Positions 51,278 through 61,202 of a DNA stretch of 64,000 bases are shown piece after piece. Every line of letters begins with the position of its first letter. Positions within the stretch are counted from its first letter, which is position 1. The notes under the pieces are model-generated. The model saw only the letters and a list, made by a program, of their open reading frames with translations, did no database searches and was not told the DNA's origin. Position numbers and translations under genes: made by a program. The DNA is from Streptomyces sp. NBC_00083 (GTDB lineage: Bacteria > Actinomycetota > Actinomycetes > Streptomycetales > Streptomycetaceae): positions 744,001 through 808,000 of the forward strand of contig NZ_JAPELY010000001.1 of NCBI RefSeq assembly GCF_026343295.1, read 5' to 3'.

Positions 51278-51310
51278 GTGACGAATGCGATGAAGAGCGG
51301 TGAAGCGTAG
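51278..51310 (+). CDS. Ten-codon open frame with a strong ribosome binding site
   Basis: In the otherwise empty 314-bp stretch 51088-51401, GGAAGGAGA is followed 6 nt later by a GTG that opens VTNAMKSGEA and stops at TAG. The spacing is ideal, but the frame is tiny and nothing follows on the plus strand except the 3' end of iolG. It may be a leader peptide or a relic of a lost gene. Confidence 0.2.
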   Translation: MTNAMKSGEA

Positions 51311-51401
51311 GGAAGAGCGGCGAAGCCCAACAAAAAGATCGCCAGTGGTCATGGGTGATCACCGCCGGTCAAGAGTGTGCCGAGGCGGGCGGTCCGGCCC
51401 G

Positions 51402-52409
51402 CTACTTGTAGAGCGCGGGGCGCGCGGTCTGTTCCACGCGGACCCGTTCGCCCGACCGCTGGGCGCGTACCCCCGCCTCGCAGACCGTCGCCGCCGCGTA
51501 CCCGTCCCAGACGCTCGCTCCCTCGGCGCGGCCCCGCCGGGTCGCGTCCACCCACGCCTGCACCTCGCGGTCGTACGCGTCGGCGAACCGGACCGTGAAG
51601 TCCTGCGGGATCGCGCCGGCCGCGCGCCCCTCGGTCCGCGTCACGAGGCCGCCGCCCTCGCCGATCGAGGCCGTGCCCCGCTCGCAGACCGCCTCGCAGC
51701 GCACCTCGTACCCGAAGCCGCAGTTGACGAAGATCTCGACGTCGACCACGGCGCCGCCGTCCGTCTCGAACAGGACGAGCTGGGGATCGCCGAGCCCCGC
51801 GGGCGCGTACGAGGAGGGGCGCGGGCGCAGCACCTGTACGGAGGTGATCTCCTGGCCGAGCAGCCAGCGGGTGGCGTCCGCCTCGTGCACCACGGAGTCG
51901 CGGATCAGCATCTCGGTGGTGAAGAAGGACGGCGACGCCGCGTTGCGGTGGCGGCAGTGCAGCATCAGGGGGCGGCCCAACTCGCCCCGCTCAAGGATCT
52001 GTTGGAGCTCCTGGTACTCGCGGTCGTACCGGCGCATGAAGCCCACCGTGGCAAGGCGGTGCCCGAGGCGCTGTTCCGCCGCCATGACGCGCAGGGCGCC
52101 GGCCGGGTCGGGGGTGAGCGGCTTCTCGCACAGGACCGGCAGGCCGCGCGCGAAGGCGTCGAGCAGGGCCGCCTCGTGGGCCGGGCCCGAGGAGGCGACG
52201 AGGACGGCGTCCACGCCGGGCGCGCTCATCGCCGCGGCCGGGTCGGTGTGCACCGAGCACCCCTCGATGCCCGCGGCGACGGCGCCCGCGCGTTCCGCGT
52301 CCAGGTCGGCGACGGCGGCCACGCGGGCGCCGCCGATCACCGAGTCGATGCGGCGCACGTGGTCGGCGCCCATGCGCCCGGTGCCGATGACGGCGATGCC
52401 GAGCGTCAT
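51402..52409 (-). CDS. iolG: Inositol 2-dehydrogenase (Gfo/Idh/MocA family)
   Basis: The 335-residue NAD-dependent enzyme oxidises myo-inositol to scyllo-inosose (2-keto-myo-inositol), the first pathway step. The Rossmann motif [23 protein letters not shown] with the conserved Lys, and [16 protein letters not shown] with the catalytic Asp/His pair are all visible. Its start lies 1 bp after the iolE stop, so the two are one transcript. It diverges as a unit from the iolC-aldolase-iolB-iolD-iolA operon. Confidence 0.85.
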   Translation of the reverse strand: MTLGIAVIGTGRMGADHVRRIDSVIGGARVAAVADLDAERAGAVAAGIEGCSVHTDPAAAMSAPGVDAVLVASSGPAHEAALLDAFARGLPVLCEKPLTPDPAGALRVMAAEQRLGHRLATVGFMRRYDREYQELQQILERGELGRPLMLHCRHRNAASPSFFTTEMLIRDSVVHEADATRWLLGQEITSVQVLRPRPSSYAPAGLGDPQLVLFETDGGAVVDVEIFVNCGFGYEVRCEAVCERGTASIGEGGGLVTRTEGRAAGAIPQDFTVRFADAYDREVQAWVDATRRGRAEGASVWDGYAAATVCEAGVRAQRSGERVRVEQTARPALYK

Positions 52410-52410
52410 G

Positions 52411-53313
52411 TCAGGCTCCGCAGGAACGCAGGAAGGCGCGGGTGCGCTCGGCGATCGGGCGCGGCTTGTCGGGATCGCACGGGTACATGTCCTGCTCCAC
52501 GATGGCGAAGAGGTCGACGCCGAGGGCCTGGGCCGCGGCCAGGACCGGTTCGAGCGCGGGCACGCCGTGCGGCGGCTCGCACATCACGCCCCGCGCGACG
52601 GCCGGCCCGAACGGCGTTCCCTCGGCGCGGACTCGGGCCAGCACCGCCGGGTCCACCTGCTTGAGGTGGAGGTAGCCGATCCGCTCCCCGTACGTCTCGA
52701 TCAGCTTGACGCTGTCGCCGCCGCAGTACGCGTAGTGCCCGGTGTCAAGACAGAGCGAGACCAGGTCGGAGTCGGTGGCGTGCAGGAACCGGGCCACGTT
52801 CTCCTCGCTGTCGATGTGGGTGTCGGCGTGCGGGTGCACCACGACGCGCAGGCCGTAGCGGTCCCGCACCTCGCGGGCCAGGCGCTCGGTCTGACCGGCG
52901 AGATCGCGCCACTGCGCGGCCGTCAGGGTGCTGTCCTCCAGGACCTCGCCGCTCTTGTCGTCGCGCCAGAACGAGGGGATCACGACGAGGTGCCGGGCGC
53001 CGGACGCCTGCGCGAGCGCGGCCACGTCCGCCACGTGCGCCCATGTCTTCTCCCACACCGCCGGGCCGTGGTGCAGCCCCGTGAAGACCGTTCCGGCCGA
53101 CACCCGCAGATCGCGCAGGGCCGTCTCCTCGGCGAGGCGCGCCGGATCGGTGGGGAGATAGCCGTACGGTCCGAGTTCGATCCACCGGTAGCCGGCGCCC
53201 GCGACCTCGTCGAGGAAGCGCCGCCAGGGGACTTGGCGGGGATCGTCGGGAAACCACACGCCCCAGGAGTCGGGGGCCGAACCGATCCGGATGCGGGTCT
53301 TCGCCGTCGTCAT
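52411..53313 (-). CDS. iolE: Inosose dehydratase-like sugar isomerase-fold protein
   Basis: The 300-residue TIM barrel begins with [19 protein letters not shown], the hallmark of IolE and IolH proteins. It carries metal-ligand segments [36 protein letters not shown] and VEQDMYP. IolE dehydrates scyllo-inosose to the diketone. IolH relatives share the fold, so the exact step is an inference from the operon. It is the first gene of the minus-strand pair, next to the divergent promoter region. Confidence 0.8.
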   Translation of the reverse strand: MTTAKTRIRIGSAPDSWGVWFPDDPRQVPWRRFLDEVAGAGYRWIELGPYGYLPTDPARLAEETALRDLRVSAGTVFTGLHHGPAVWEKTWAHVADVAALAQASGARHLVVIPSFWRDDKSGEVLEDSTLTAAQWRDLAGQTERLAREVRDRYGLRVVVHPHADTHIDSEENVARFLHATDSDLVSLCLDTGHYAYCGGDSVKLIETYGERIGYLHLKQVDPAVLARVRAEGTPFGPAVARGVMCEPPHGVPALEPVLAAAQALGVDLFAIVEQDMYPCDPDKPRPIAERTRAFLRSCGA

Positions 53314-53343
53314 GGGACCAGCCTTCCGAAGGCCCGGGAGAGG

Positions 53344-53405
53344 TGTCAAGGTCACGTCCGAATGTAAGGACAAAGATTGACAGGGTGGGAGCGGGCGGCT
53401 AGACC
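53344..53405. promoter_or_regulatory. Divergent iol promoter and candidate operator
   Basis: TTGACA (53377-53382), 17 bp, TAGACC (53400-53405) is a good vegetative promoter toward iolC. Overlapping it is a nested inverted repeat centred near 53363: TGTCAA...TTGACA outside and GTCC-N8-GGAC inside. It is a likely site for an inositol regulator, but no regulator gene is in the cluster. Confidence 0.55.
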
Positions 53406-53442
53406 TGGGGCATCGGCGACCGGGCGATCCGAGGGGATGTGC

Positions 53443-54498
53443 ATGGACGAGGCTTCGTACGGCACCGGGCGGACGGTGGCCGGATCCGAGCCCCCGTACG
53501 ACGTGATCGCCATGGGGCGGATCGGCGTCGACCTCTACCCGCTGCAGACCGGCGTGTCGCTCGCGGAGGTCAGCTCCTTCGGGAAGTTCCTCGGCGGCTC
53601 GCCCTCCAATGTGGCCGTCGCCGCGGCCCGGCTCGGGCGGCGCGTCGCCCTCGTCACACGGACCGGGCGCGATCCGTTCGGCGAGTATCTCCGCACGGAG
53701 CTGGGCGAGTTCGGGGTCGATGCGCGCTGGGTCACGCCCGTCGCCGGGCTGCCCACGCCGGTCACCTTCTGCGAGGTGTTCCCGCCGGACGACTTCCCGC
53801 TCTACTTCTACCGGCTGCCCAAGGCGCCCGATCTGGAGGTGCGGGAGGAGGAGCTGGACCTCGGGGCGATCCGGGCGGCGCGGATCTTCTGGGTGACCGG
53901 GACGGGGCTGTGCGCCGAGCCCAGCCGCGCGGCGACGCTGGGCGCGCTCGGGGAGCGCGCGCACGCCGCCGGGACCGACGCCGCTCGCGGCGCCGCCGCC
54001 GGGACCGGCCCGGCTGCACCGCCCCGCCGGGCCACCGTCTTCGACCTGGACTGGCGGCCCATGTTCTGGGCGGACCCCGCCGAAGCCCGGCCCCACTACC
54101 GCGCGGCCCTCGCCCGCGCCACCGTAGCCGTCGGCAACCTCGACGAGTGCGAGGTGGCCACCGGGGAGCGGGAGCCGCTCGCCGCGGCCGAGGCGCTGCT
54201 CGCCGCCGGTGTCGAACTCGCCGTCGTCAAGCAGGGCCCCAAGGGGGTGCTCGCCCTGCACCGGGACGGGACGGTCGCGGAGGTGGCGCCGGTGCCCGTC
54301 GACGTGGTCAACGGGCTCGGCGCGGGCGACGCGTTCGGCGGTGCGCTCTGCCACGGGCTGCTCGCCGGGTGGGAGCTGGAACAGGTCATGCGGTACGCCA
54401 ACGCCGCCGGCGCCATCGTCGCGTCCCGGCTCGCCTGTTCCGCCGCCATGCCCTTCCCCGCCGAGGTCGAACGCGTCCTGGAAGGCGGCCGGGTGTGA
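53443..54498 (+). CDS. iolC: 5-dehydro-2-deoxygluconokinase
   Basis: The 351-residue PfkB-family kinase phosphorylates 2-deoxy-5-keto-gluconate. Both ribokinase signatures are clear: GKFLGGSPSNVAVAAARLG and VNGLGAGDAFGGALCHGLLA, the latter with the catalytic Asp. A Gly/Ala-rich insertion around residues 180-198 is a local expansion. The ATG at 53443 is chosen for spacing to GAGGGG; another ATG lies two codons earlier. The stop overlaps the next GTG by 4 nt. Confidence 0.88.
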   Translation: MDEASYGTGRTVAGSEPPYDVIAMGRIGVDLYPLQTGVSLAEVSSFGKFLGGSPSNVAVAAARLGRRVALVTRTGRDPFGEYLRTELGEFGVDARWVTPVAGLPTPVTFCEVFPPDDFPLYFYRLPKAPDLEVREEELDLGAIRAARIFWVTGTGLCAEPSRAATLGALGERAHAAGTDAARGAAAGTGPAAPPRRATVFDLDWRPMFWADPAEARPHYRAALARATVAVGNLDECEVATGEREPLAAAEALLAAGVELAVVKQGPKGVLALHRDGTVAEVAPVPVDVVNGLGAGDAFGGALCHGLLAGWELEQVMRYANAAGAIVASRLACSAAMPFPAEVERVLEGGRV

Positions 54499-55427
54499 GC
54501 GCCGGCCGCGGACCGGCCGATCCCGGACCCGCCGATCCCACCCCGGCCGGCCTCGGACCCGCCGGGCTCGCGCGGATTCGGGCCCGCCACCCCGAAGCCG
54601 TCGCCGAGGCCGCCGCCCGCCGCAGGCGCAGACCGCTGCTGCGCGGCGACGGCGGGCGGCTCATGGTGATCGCCGCCGATCACCCGGCCCGCGGCGCGCT
54701 CGGTGTCGGCGGCGACGCGCTCGCCATGGCCGACCGGGGCGACCTGCTCGACCGGCTGCGCCTCGCCCTGTCGCGGCCCGGCGTCGACGGGGTGCTGGCC
54801 GGCGCCGACGTCCTGGAGGACCTGCTGCTGCTCGGCGCCCTCGACGGCAAGGTCGTCATCGGCTCCATGAACCGCGGCGGCCTCGCCGGGGCCTCCTTCG
54901 AGATGGACGACCGGTTCACCGGGCACCGACCCCAGGACCTGGCCCGGCTCGGCTTCGACGCGGGCAAACTGCTGCTCAGGATCGACTACCAGGACCCGGG
55001 CTCCCTCGACACCCTGCACGCCGCCGCCCGCGCCGTCGACTCCATGGCCGAGCGCCAACTCCCCGTGTTCGTCGAGCCGTTCATCTGCCGGCGCAGCCAC
55101 GGCAAGGTGCGCAGCGATCTCTCGGCCGGCGCCGTCACCCGTTCCATCGCCATCGCCTCCGGCCTGGGCGGCACCTCCGCGTACACCTGGCTGAAGGTGC
55201 CCGTCACCGAGAACCCCGACGACATGGCGCAGGTCATGGCCACCAGCACCCTGCCCGCGGTGCTGCTCGGCGGCGACATAGGGGACGACCAGGACGCCGC
55301 GTTCGAGAAGTGGCGCGGCGCGCTCCAGCTGCCCACCGTGCAGGGGCTCGTCGCCGGGCGCTCGCTCCTCTACCCGGCCGACGGCGACGTCGCGGCGGCC
55401 GTCGACACCGCCGTCGGACTGCTGTAG
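54495..55427 (+). CDS. Cgl0159-type (beta/alpha)8 aldolase-like protein of the inositol operon
   Basis: The 310-residue TIM barrel has an N-terminal Pro/Ala-rich leader, then MVIAADHPARGALGVGGD, MNRGGLAGASFEMDDR, LLLRIDYQDPGS and SAYTWLKVPVTENPD with a Lys placed as in class I aldolases. The same family accompanies iol genes in other Actinobacteria. It occupies the operon place where IolJ would cleave 2-deoxy-5-keto-gluconate 6-phosphate, so I infer that role. The GTG start overlaps iolC by 4 nt. The first 40 residues may be a non-conserved extension. Confidence 0.78.
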   Translation: MSAGRGPADPGPADPTPAGLGPAGLARIRARHPEAVAEAAARRRRRPLLRGDGGRLMVIAADHPARGALGVGGDALAMADRGDLLDRLRLALSRPGVDGVLAGADVLEDLLLLGALDGKVVIGSMNRGGLAGASFEMDDRFTGHRPQDLARLGFDAGKLLLRIDYQDPGSLDTLHAAARAVDSMAERQLPVFVEPFICRRSHGKVRSDLSAGAVTRSIAIASGLGGTSAYTWLKVPVTENPDDMAQVMATSTLPAVLLGGDIGDDQDAAFEKWRGALQLPTVQGLVAGRSLLYPADGDVAAAVDTAVGLL

Positions 55428-55459
55428 CCGCAACCGCCGCCGAAGGGTAGGGATCGGGC

Positions 55460-56275
55460 ATGGATCACCAGGAACTGTTGGTACGGGCGGGGACCTCGGC
55501 CCACGGCGCGTACACCCTCGACATCGACCCGGCGCGGGCCGGGTGGGCCTACTCCTCGCTGCGCGTGCTCGACCTGCCGCCCGGCGGCTCGCACGGCTTC
55601 GACGCCGGCGGCAGCGAGTGGCTCGTGGTGCCGCTCGCCGGCGGCTGCACGGTGCGTGTCGACGGGCTCGACCTCGAACTGGCCGGACGCGAGGGCGTGT
55701 TCGCGGGGCCCACCGACTTCGCCTATGTGCCGCGTGACGCGCACGCCCGGATCTCCTCCGGCGCGGGAGGCCGGTTCGCGCTGACAGGAGCGCGCTGCGA
55801 GCGACGGCTCCCCGCTCGCCGCGCCCCCGCGCCGGAGGTGCCCGTCGAGGCGCGCGGGTCGGGCACCACCGCCCGTGCCGTACGCAACTTCGCCGCCGCC
55901 GGCGCGTTCGCCTGCGACCGGCTCATCGCCGTCGAGGTCATCACGCCGGGCGGCAACTGGTCCTCGTACCCGCCGCACAAGCACGACGAGCACCGGCCCG
56001 GCCACGAGAGCGAGCTGGAGGAGATCTACTACTTCGCGTTCGAGCGGCCGGACGGCTACGGCTACCAGCGGATCTCGCCGTCCCGCCCCGGCGGCGCGGA
56101 GCTCCTCGCCGAGGTGCGCTCCGGCGACGCCGTCCTCGTGCCGGACGGCTGGCACGGGCCGTCGATCGCCCAGCCCGGCAACGCCATGTACTACCTGAAC
56201 GTGATGGCGGGACCGGGGCCGGACCGGGAGTGGAAGATCTCCTTCCACCCCGATCACACGGAGGGATACCAGTGA
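55460..56275 (+). CDS. iolB: 5-deoxy-glucuronate isomerase
   Basis: The 271-residue bicupin isomerises 5-deoxy-glucuronate to 2-deoxy-5-keto-gluconate. Typical segments are GWAYSSLRVLDLPPGGSH, WSSYPPHKHDEHRPGHESEL (His/Glu metal ligands of the second cupin), EEIYYFAFERPDGYG and VLVPDGWHGPS. The ATG at 55460 is 32 bp after the aldolase stop. It ends next to a tripled ribosome-binding-site sequence before iolD. Confidence 0.93.
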   Translation: MDHQELLVRAGTSAHGAYTLDIDPARAGWAYSSLRVLDLPPGGSHGFDAGGSEWLVVPLAGGCTVRVDGLDLELAGREGVFAGPTDFAYVPRDAHARISSGAGGRFALTGARCERRLPARRAPAPEVPVEARGSGTTARAVRNFAAAGAFACDRLIAVEVITPGGNWSSYPPHKHDEHRPGHESELEEIYYFAFERPDGYGYQRISPSRPGGAELLAEVRSGDAVLVPDGWHGPSIAQPGNAMYYLNVMAGPGPDREWKISFHPDHTEGYQ

Positions 56276-56303
56276 CCGAGGGACCAGTGACGGAGGGACA
56301 CCA

Positions 56304-58187
56304 GTGACCGGTGCCACGCGCCGCCTCACCACCGCCCAGGCGCTGATCGCGTTCCTGGCCCGCCAGTACACCGCGTGCGACGGCGTCAACCACCGTCTGA
56401 TCGCGGCGACTTGGGGGATCTTCGGGCACGGCAACGTCGCCGGGATCGGGCAGGCGCTGCTCGAAACCGGGCCGGAGGCCATGCCCTTCCACCAGGGCCG
56501 CAACGAGCAGGCCATGGTGCACGCCGCCGTCGGCTACGCCCGCCAGTCGGGCCGGCTCTCCGCGCACGCGGTGACCACCTCGATCGGGCCCGGCGCCACC
56601 AACCTGGTCACGGGCGCGGCCCTGGCCACCGTCAACCACCTGCCGGTGCTCCTGCTGCCCGGCGACACCTTCGCCACCCGCCCCGCCGACCCGGTCCTGC
56701 AACAGCTCGAAGTCCCGTACGCGGGCGACGTGTCGGTCAACGACTGCCTGCGGCCCGTCTCGCGCTACTTCGACCGCGTCGCCCGCCCCGAGGCGCTGAT
56801 CCCGGCCGCCCTGAACGCGATGGGCGTCCTGGCCGACCCCGCGAATACCGGCGCCGTCACCCTCGCGCTCCCGCAGGACGTCCAGGCCGAGGCGTACGAC
56901 TGGCCCGAGGAGTTCTTCCGCGAGCGGGTGTGGCCGGTGCGGTCGACCGCAGTGGACGCTTGCGAACTGAGCCTGGCGGCAAGGGAGTTGGCTGCCGCCA
57001 GGCGGCCGTTGATCGTCGTCGGCGGCGGGGTGCGGCACGCCCGCGCCCAGGGCGAGCTCGACGCCCTCGCCCGGTCCACCGGCATCCCGGTCGCGAGCAC
57101 CCAGGCCGGCAAGGGCGCCCTCGACCACGACCACCCCCAGGACGTGGGGGGCATCGGCCACACCGGTACGGCCGCCGCCGACGAGCTGGCCCGCACCGCC
57201 GACGTGGTGCTCGGCGTCGGCACCCGCTGGACCGACTTCACCACCGCCTCCGCCACCCTCTTCGCCGGCCCGGACGTCCGCTTCGTCAACCTCAACATCC
57301 GGCCCGCCGACGCGCACAAGATGGGCGGCAGGCAGCTCGTCGGCGACGCCCGCGCCGGGCTGGCCGCGCTGCACGAGGCGCTGAAGGGGCACCGCGTACC
57401 GGCGGAGTACGAGGCCGAGTGCGCGCGCCTGAAGGGGGCGTGGGAGCGCCGGGTCGACGCCGCGTACACCCCGGCGTCCGACGCGGCGCGCCCCACCCAG
57501 GCCCAAGTCCTCGGCGCACTCGACACGTTGGTCACCGGGGACGACATCCTGATCAACGCGGCGGGCTCGCTCCCCGGCGACCTCCACCAGCTGTGGCGGA
57601 CCCGTTCGCGCGACCAGTACCACGTCGAATACGGCTACTCCTGTATGGGCTACGAGATCCCCGCGGCCGTCGGCGTCGCCCTCGCGGCGCCCGGCCGGCC
57701 CGTCTGGGCGCTGGTCGGCGACGGTACGTATCTGATGAATCCGACCGAAATCGTCACCGCCGTGCAGGAGAACATCCCCATCAAGGTGGTGATCCTCCAG
57801 AACCATGGGTACGCCTCGATCGGCGGGCTCTCGGACGCGGTGGGGGGTGAGCGGTTCGGCACGGCGTACCGGTACCGCGGGTCGGCGGGCGCCTACGACG
57901 GCGCGCCCCTGCCGGTCGACCTCGCGGCCAACGCGGCCTCGCTCGGCATGCGGGTGCGGCGCGCCGAAACCGTGCGTGACCTGCGAGAAGCCCTCGCGTG
58001 GGCGCGCTCGGCGGACGTTCCCACATGTGTCTACGTGGAGACCGAAACGCCCGACACAGTGTCGGGCCCGCCCCCGTCCCAGGCGTGGTGGGATGTGCCC
58101 GTGGCCGAGACCGCGACCCGTCGGTCGGCGGTCACGGCCCGCGAGGAGTACGAACGGCACGTCACCGCCCGACGCCGCCATCTGTGA
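56304..58187 (+). CDS. iolD: 3D-(3,5/4)-trihydroxycyclohexane-1,2-dione hydrolase
   Basis: The 627-residue thiamine-pyrophosphate enzyme opens the ring of the diketone to 5-deoxy-glucuronate. Motifs include the Glu-containing FHQGRNEQAMVHAAVGYARQ, SIGPGATNLVTGAALAT and the TPP-binding GDGTYLMNPTEI...ILQNHGYASIG. Length is typical of IolD (about 620-640). The GTG at 56304 follows GGAGGGA. The operon is tight on both sides (28 bp and 14 bp). Confidence 0.93.
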   Translation: MTGATRRLTTAQALIAFLARQYTACDGVNHRLIAATWGIFGHGNVAGIGQALLETGPEAMPFHQGRNEQAMVHAAVGYARQSGRLSAHAVTTSIGPGATNLVTGAALATVNHLPVLLLPGDTFATRPADPVLQQLEVPYAGDVSVNDCLRPVSRYFDRVARPEALIPAALNAMGVLADPANTGAVTLALPQDVQAEAYDWPEEFFRERVWPVRSTAVDACELSLAARELAAARRPLIVVGGGVRHARAQGELDALARSTGIPVASTQAGKGALDHDHPQDVGGIGHTGTAAADELARTADVVLGVGTRWTDFTTASATLFAGPDVRFVNLNIRPADAHKMGGRQLVGDARAGLAALHEALKGHRVPAEYEAECARLKGAWERRVDAAYTPASDAARPTQAQVLGALDTLVTGDDILINAAGSLPGDLHQLWRTRSRDQYHVEYGYSCMGYEIPAAVGVALAAPGRPVWALVGDGTYLMNPTEIVTAVQENIPIKVVILQNHGYASIGGLSDAVGGERFGTAYRYRGSAGAYDGAPLPVDLAANAASLGMRVRRAETVRDLREALAWARSADVPTCVYVETETPDTVSGPPPSQAWWDVPVAETATRRSAVTAREEYERHVTARRRHL

Positions 58188-58201
58188 AGGAGCACTTGGA
58201 C

Positions 58202-59704
<1,503 letters not shown>

Positions 59705-59804
59705 CCCACCCCGGCCGGCGCCCCGACCCCGCCTGCCCCTCGGACCCCCGCCGGTGTCGGCCGCCGGGGGTCTCGGCGTGCCCCATAGGTGGAAGGTACT
59801 GGTT

Positions 59805-59825
59805 TCTGTACAGATTTTGGTACAG
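59805..59825. promoter_or_regulatory. Candidate toxin-antitoxin operator
   Basis: TCTGTACAGA (59805-59814) is a perfect 10-bp palindrome, and a second GGTACAG follows at 59819-59825. Both lie 20-40 bp upstream of the antitoxin start in an AT-richer patch, where Phd-type antitoxins repress their own operon. Confidence 0.5.
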
Positions 59826-59843
59826 CCGGAGTACGCTGGTCGC

Positions 59844-60197
59844 ATGGCGAAAATCCCCGAGGTGGTCACGGTCAGCGATGCCCGCGTGGGTCTGTCCCGG
59901 ATGCTCGCGGAGTTGGAGCACGATGGCGCAGGGGCAGAGCCAGTGCTTATCGGGGCGCACCGCAAGCCCCAAGGGGTCCTTCTCTCCGTGGAGGCGTACG
60001 AGGCCCTGACCGGCCGTGCGGCGCGGCGGACGGCCGTCGATTCGGCCACCGGGTCGCTGGCGGCCGAGGGGCTGACGACGACGGACGAGTCGGTCCACGA
60101 CACGGAGGCATACGTCGCGGGGCGTATGTCCGCCGATGATCTCGTAGCGAGAGCGGTGTCCCGCCATGCCACCGCAGCCGCGAGGCGCGCCGGGTGA
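59844..60197 (+). CDS. Antitoxin: Phd/YefM-like domain joined to a VbhA-like Fic inhibitor domain
   Basis: The 117-residue protein has an N-terminal Phd/YefM-type fold (about 5-57: VTVSDARVGLSRMLAELEH, GVLLSVEAYEAL). The C-terminal segment 66-107 carries SLAAEG (71-76), a match to the (S/T)xxxE(G/N) inhibitory motif of Fic antitoxins, then DTEAYVAGRMSADDLVARAV as in VbhA-like proteins. The inhibitory Glu would block ATP binding in the partner. The toxin GTG overlaps its stop by 4 nt. The N-terminal part probably binds the palindrome upstream. Confidence 0.8.
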   Translation: MAKIPEVVTVSDARVGLSRMLAELEHDGAGAEPVLIGAHRKPQGVLLSVEAYEALTGRAARRTAVDSATGSLAAEGLTTTDESVHDTEAYVAGRMSADDLVARAVSRHATAAARRAG

Positions 60198-60760
60198 CCG
60201 ACCCCTACGTCACTCCGAGCGGTGTCCTGCGCAACCGGCTCGGAATCGACGACGCCGACTTGCTCGCTCGCGCCGAGGCGGACATCAGCCACGCCGAGCT
60301 GGTGCGACTGTCGGAGCGCCCCTTGGAGGGGGCGTACGACATGAAGCACCTGCAGGCCTTCCACGTCGCGATCTTCGGAGCGATCTACCCCTGGGCAGGT
60401 GAGCTGCGCGTGGTGGAGATCTCGAAGTACACCCCGTTCTGCCCGTCCAGGAATCTGGTCCCCTTCGGCGACGAGGTCTTCGGCAGGCTCGCATCAGGCG
60501 GCTACCTGCGCGGCCTGGGGCGGACGGAGTTCGTCGACGCTCTGGCTGACCTCTACGGCGATCTCAACGCGCTCCACCCTTTCCGTGAGGGCAACGGCCG
60601 CACCCAACGAGCCTTTCTGGCCCAGTTGGCTGCGGACGCGGGATACGAGCTGAGGTGGGCCGGTCTGGACCCGGCGGAGAACGAGCGGGCGAGCATCAAG
60701 AGCTACCTCGGCGACAACGGCCCGCTCCTGCGCATGCTGGATGCCCTGCTCGTCACCTGA
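60194..60760 (+). CDS. Fic-family AMPylating toxin
   Basis: The 188-residue protein has the full Fic motif HPFREGNGRTQR at 128-139, with catalytic His128 and phosphate-binding residues intact. The flap-like stretch around YTPFCPSRNL precedes it. No inhibitory motif is evident in its own N-terminus, which fits a class I Fic controlled in trans by the overlapping antitoxin. Such enzymes transfer AMP to targets such as gyrase or topoisomerase IV subunits. The target here is unknown. Base composition is slightly less GC-rich than its neighbours, consistent with mobility. Confidence 0.88.
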   Translation: MTDPYVTPSGVLRNRLGIDDADLLARAEADISHAELVRLSERPLEGAYDMKHLQAFHVAIFGAIYPWAGELRVVEISKYTPFCPSRNLVPFGDEVFGRLASGGYLRGLGRTEFVDALADLYGDLNALHPFREGNGRTQRAFLAQLAADAGYELRWAGLDPAENERASIKSYLGDNGPLLRMLDALLVT

Positions 60761-61057
60761 AGCCAGGGACCGTACCGAACGGCTCGGGCGATCGCGCCGC
60801 GCCTCGTGTGCCGGACCCGGGCCGTCCAGGCGTCCGCGGCGTAGGACTGACATGGCCGAGCGGTGACCGCGGCAGGTGTCAGGGGGCCCGCCATCCGCGG
60901 CCGAGCGTCCCGCGCGGGGGCCGTACTCGTCCGTACCGCGGAAAGTTGTCGACGAACTTCGATGCGGACGCTACGGTTCCCGTACCGGTCGATCCTCGTG
61001 TCTTGACGCGCTCTTAACGCCGAAAAGCGGCGTCCCTCGCGGCCGGATCTTCGGATT

Positions 61058-61085
61058 CCGCAGGTAACCCCCTATTGACCTGCGG
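61058..61085. promoter_or_regulatory. Inverted repeat upstream of the permease
   Basis: CCGCAGGT (61058-61065) and ACCTGCGG (61078-61085) are perfectly complementary over 12 bp, and flanking GGATT/GGATCTG partly extend them. The rest of the 442-bp gap 60761-61202 shows no gene. The element lies about 120 bp upstream of the permease start and may be an operator or leader stem. Confidence 0.45.
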
Positions 61086-61202
61086 ATCTGCGAAGGATTG
61101 CATAACGGCACCCCGGGAGCCCCGAACGACTTCACCATCCGCCCTTGGAGGCGATACCGCTCCCGCGGACCGGACACCGCACCAGTCGATCGGAACCGCA
61201 CG

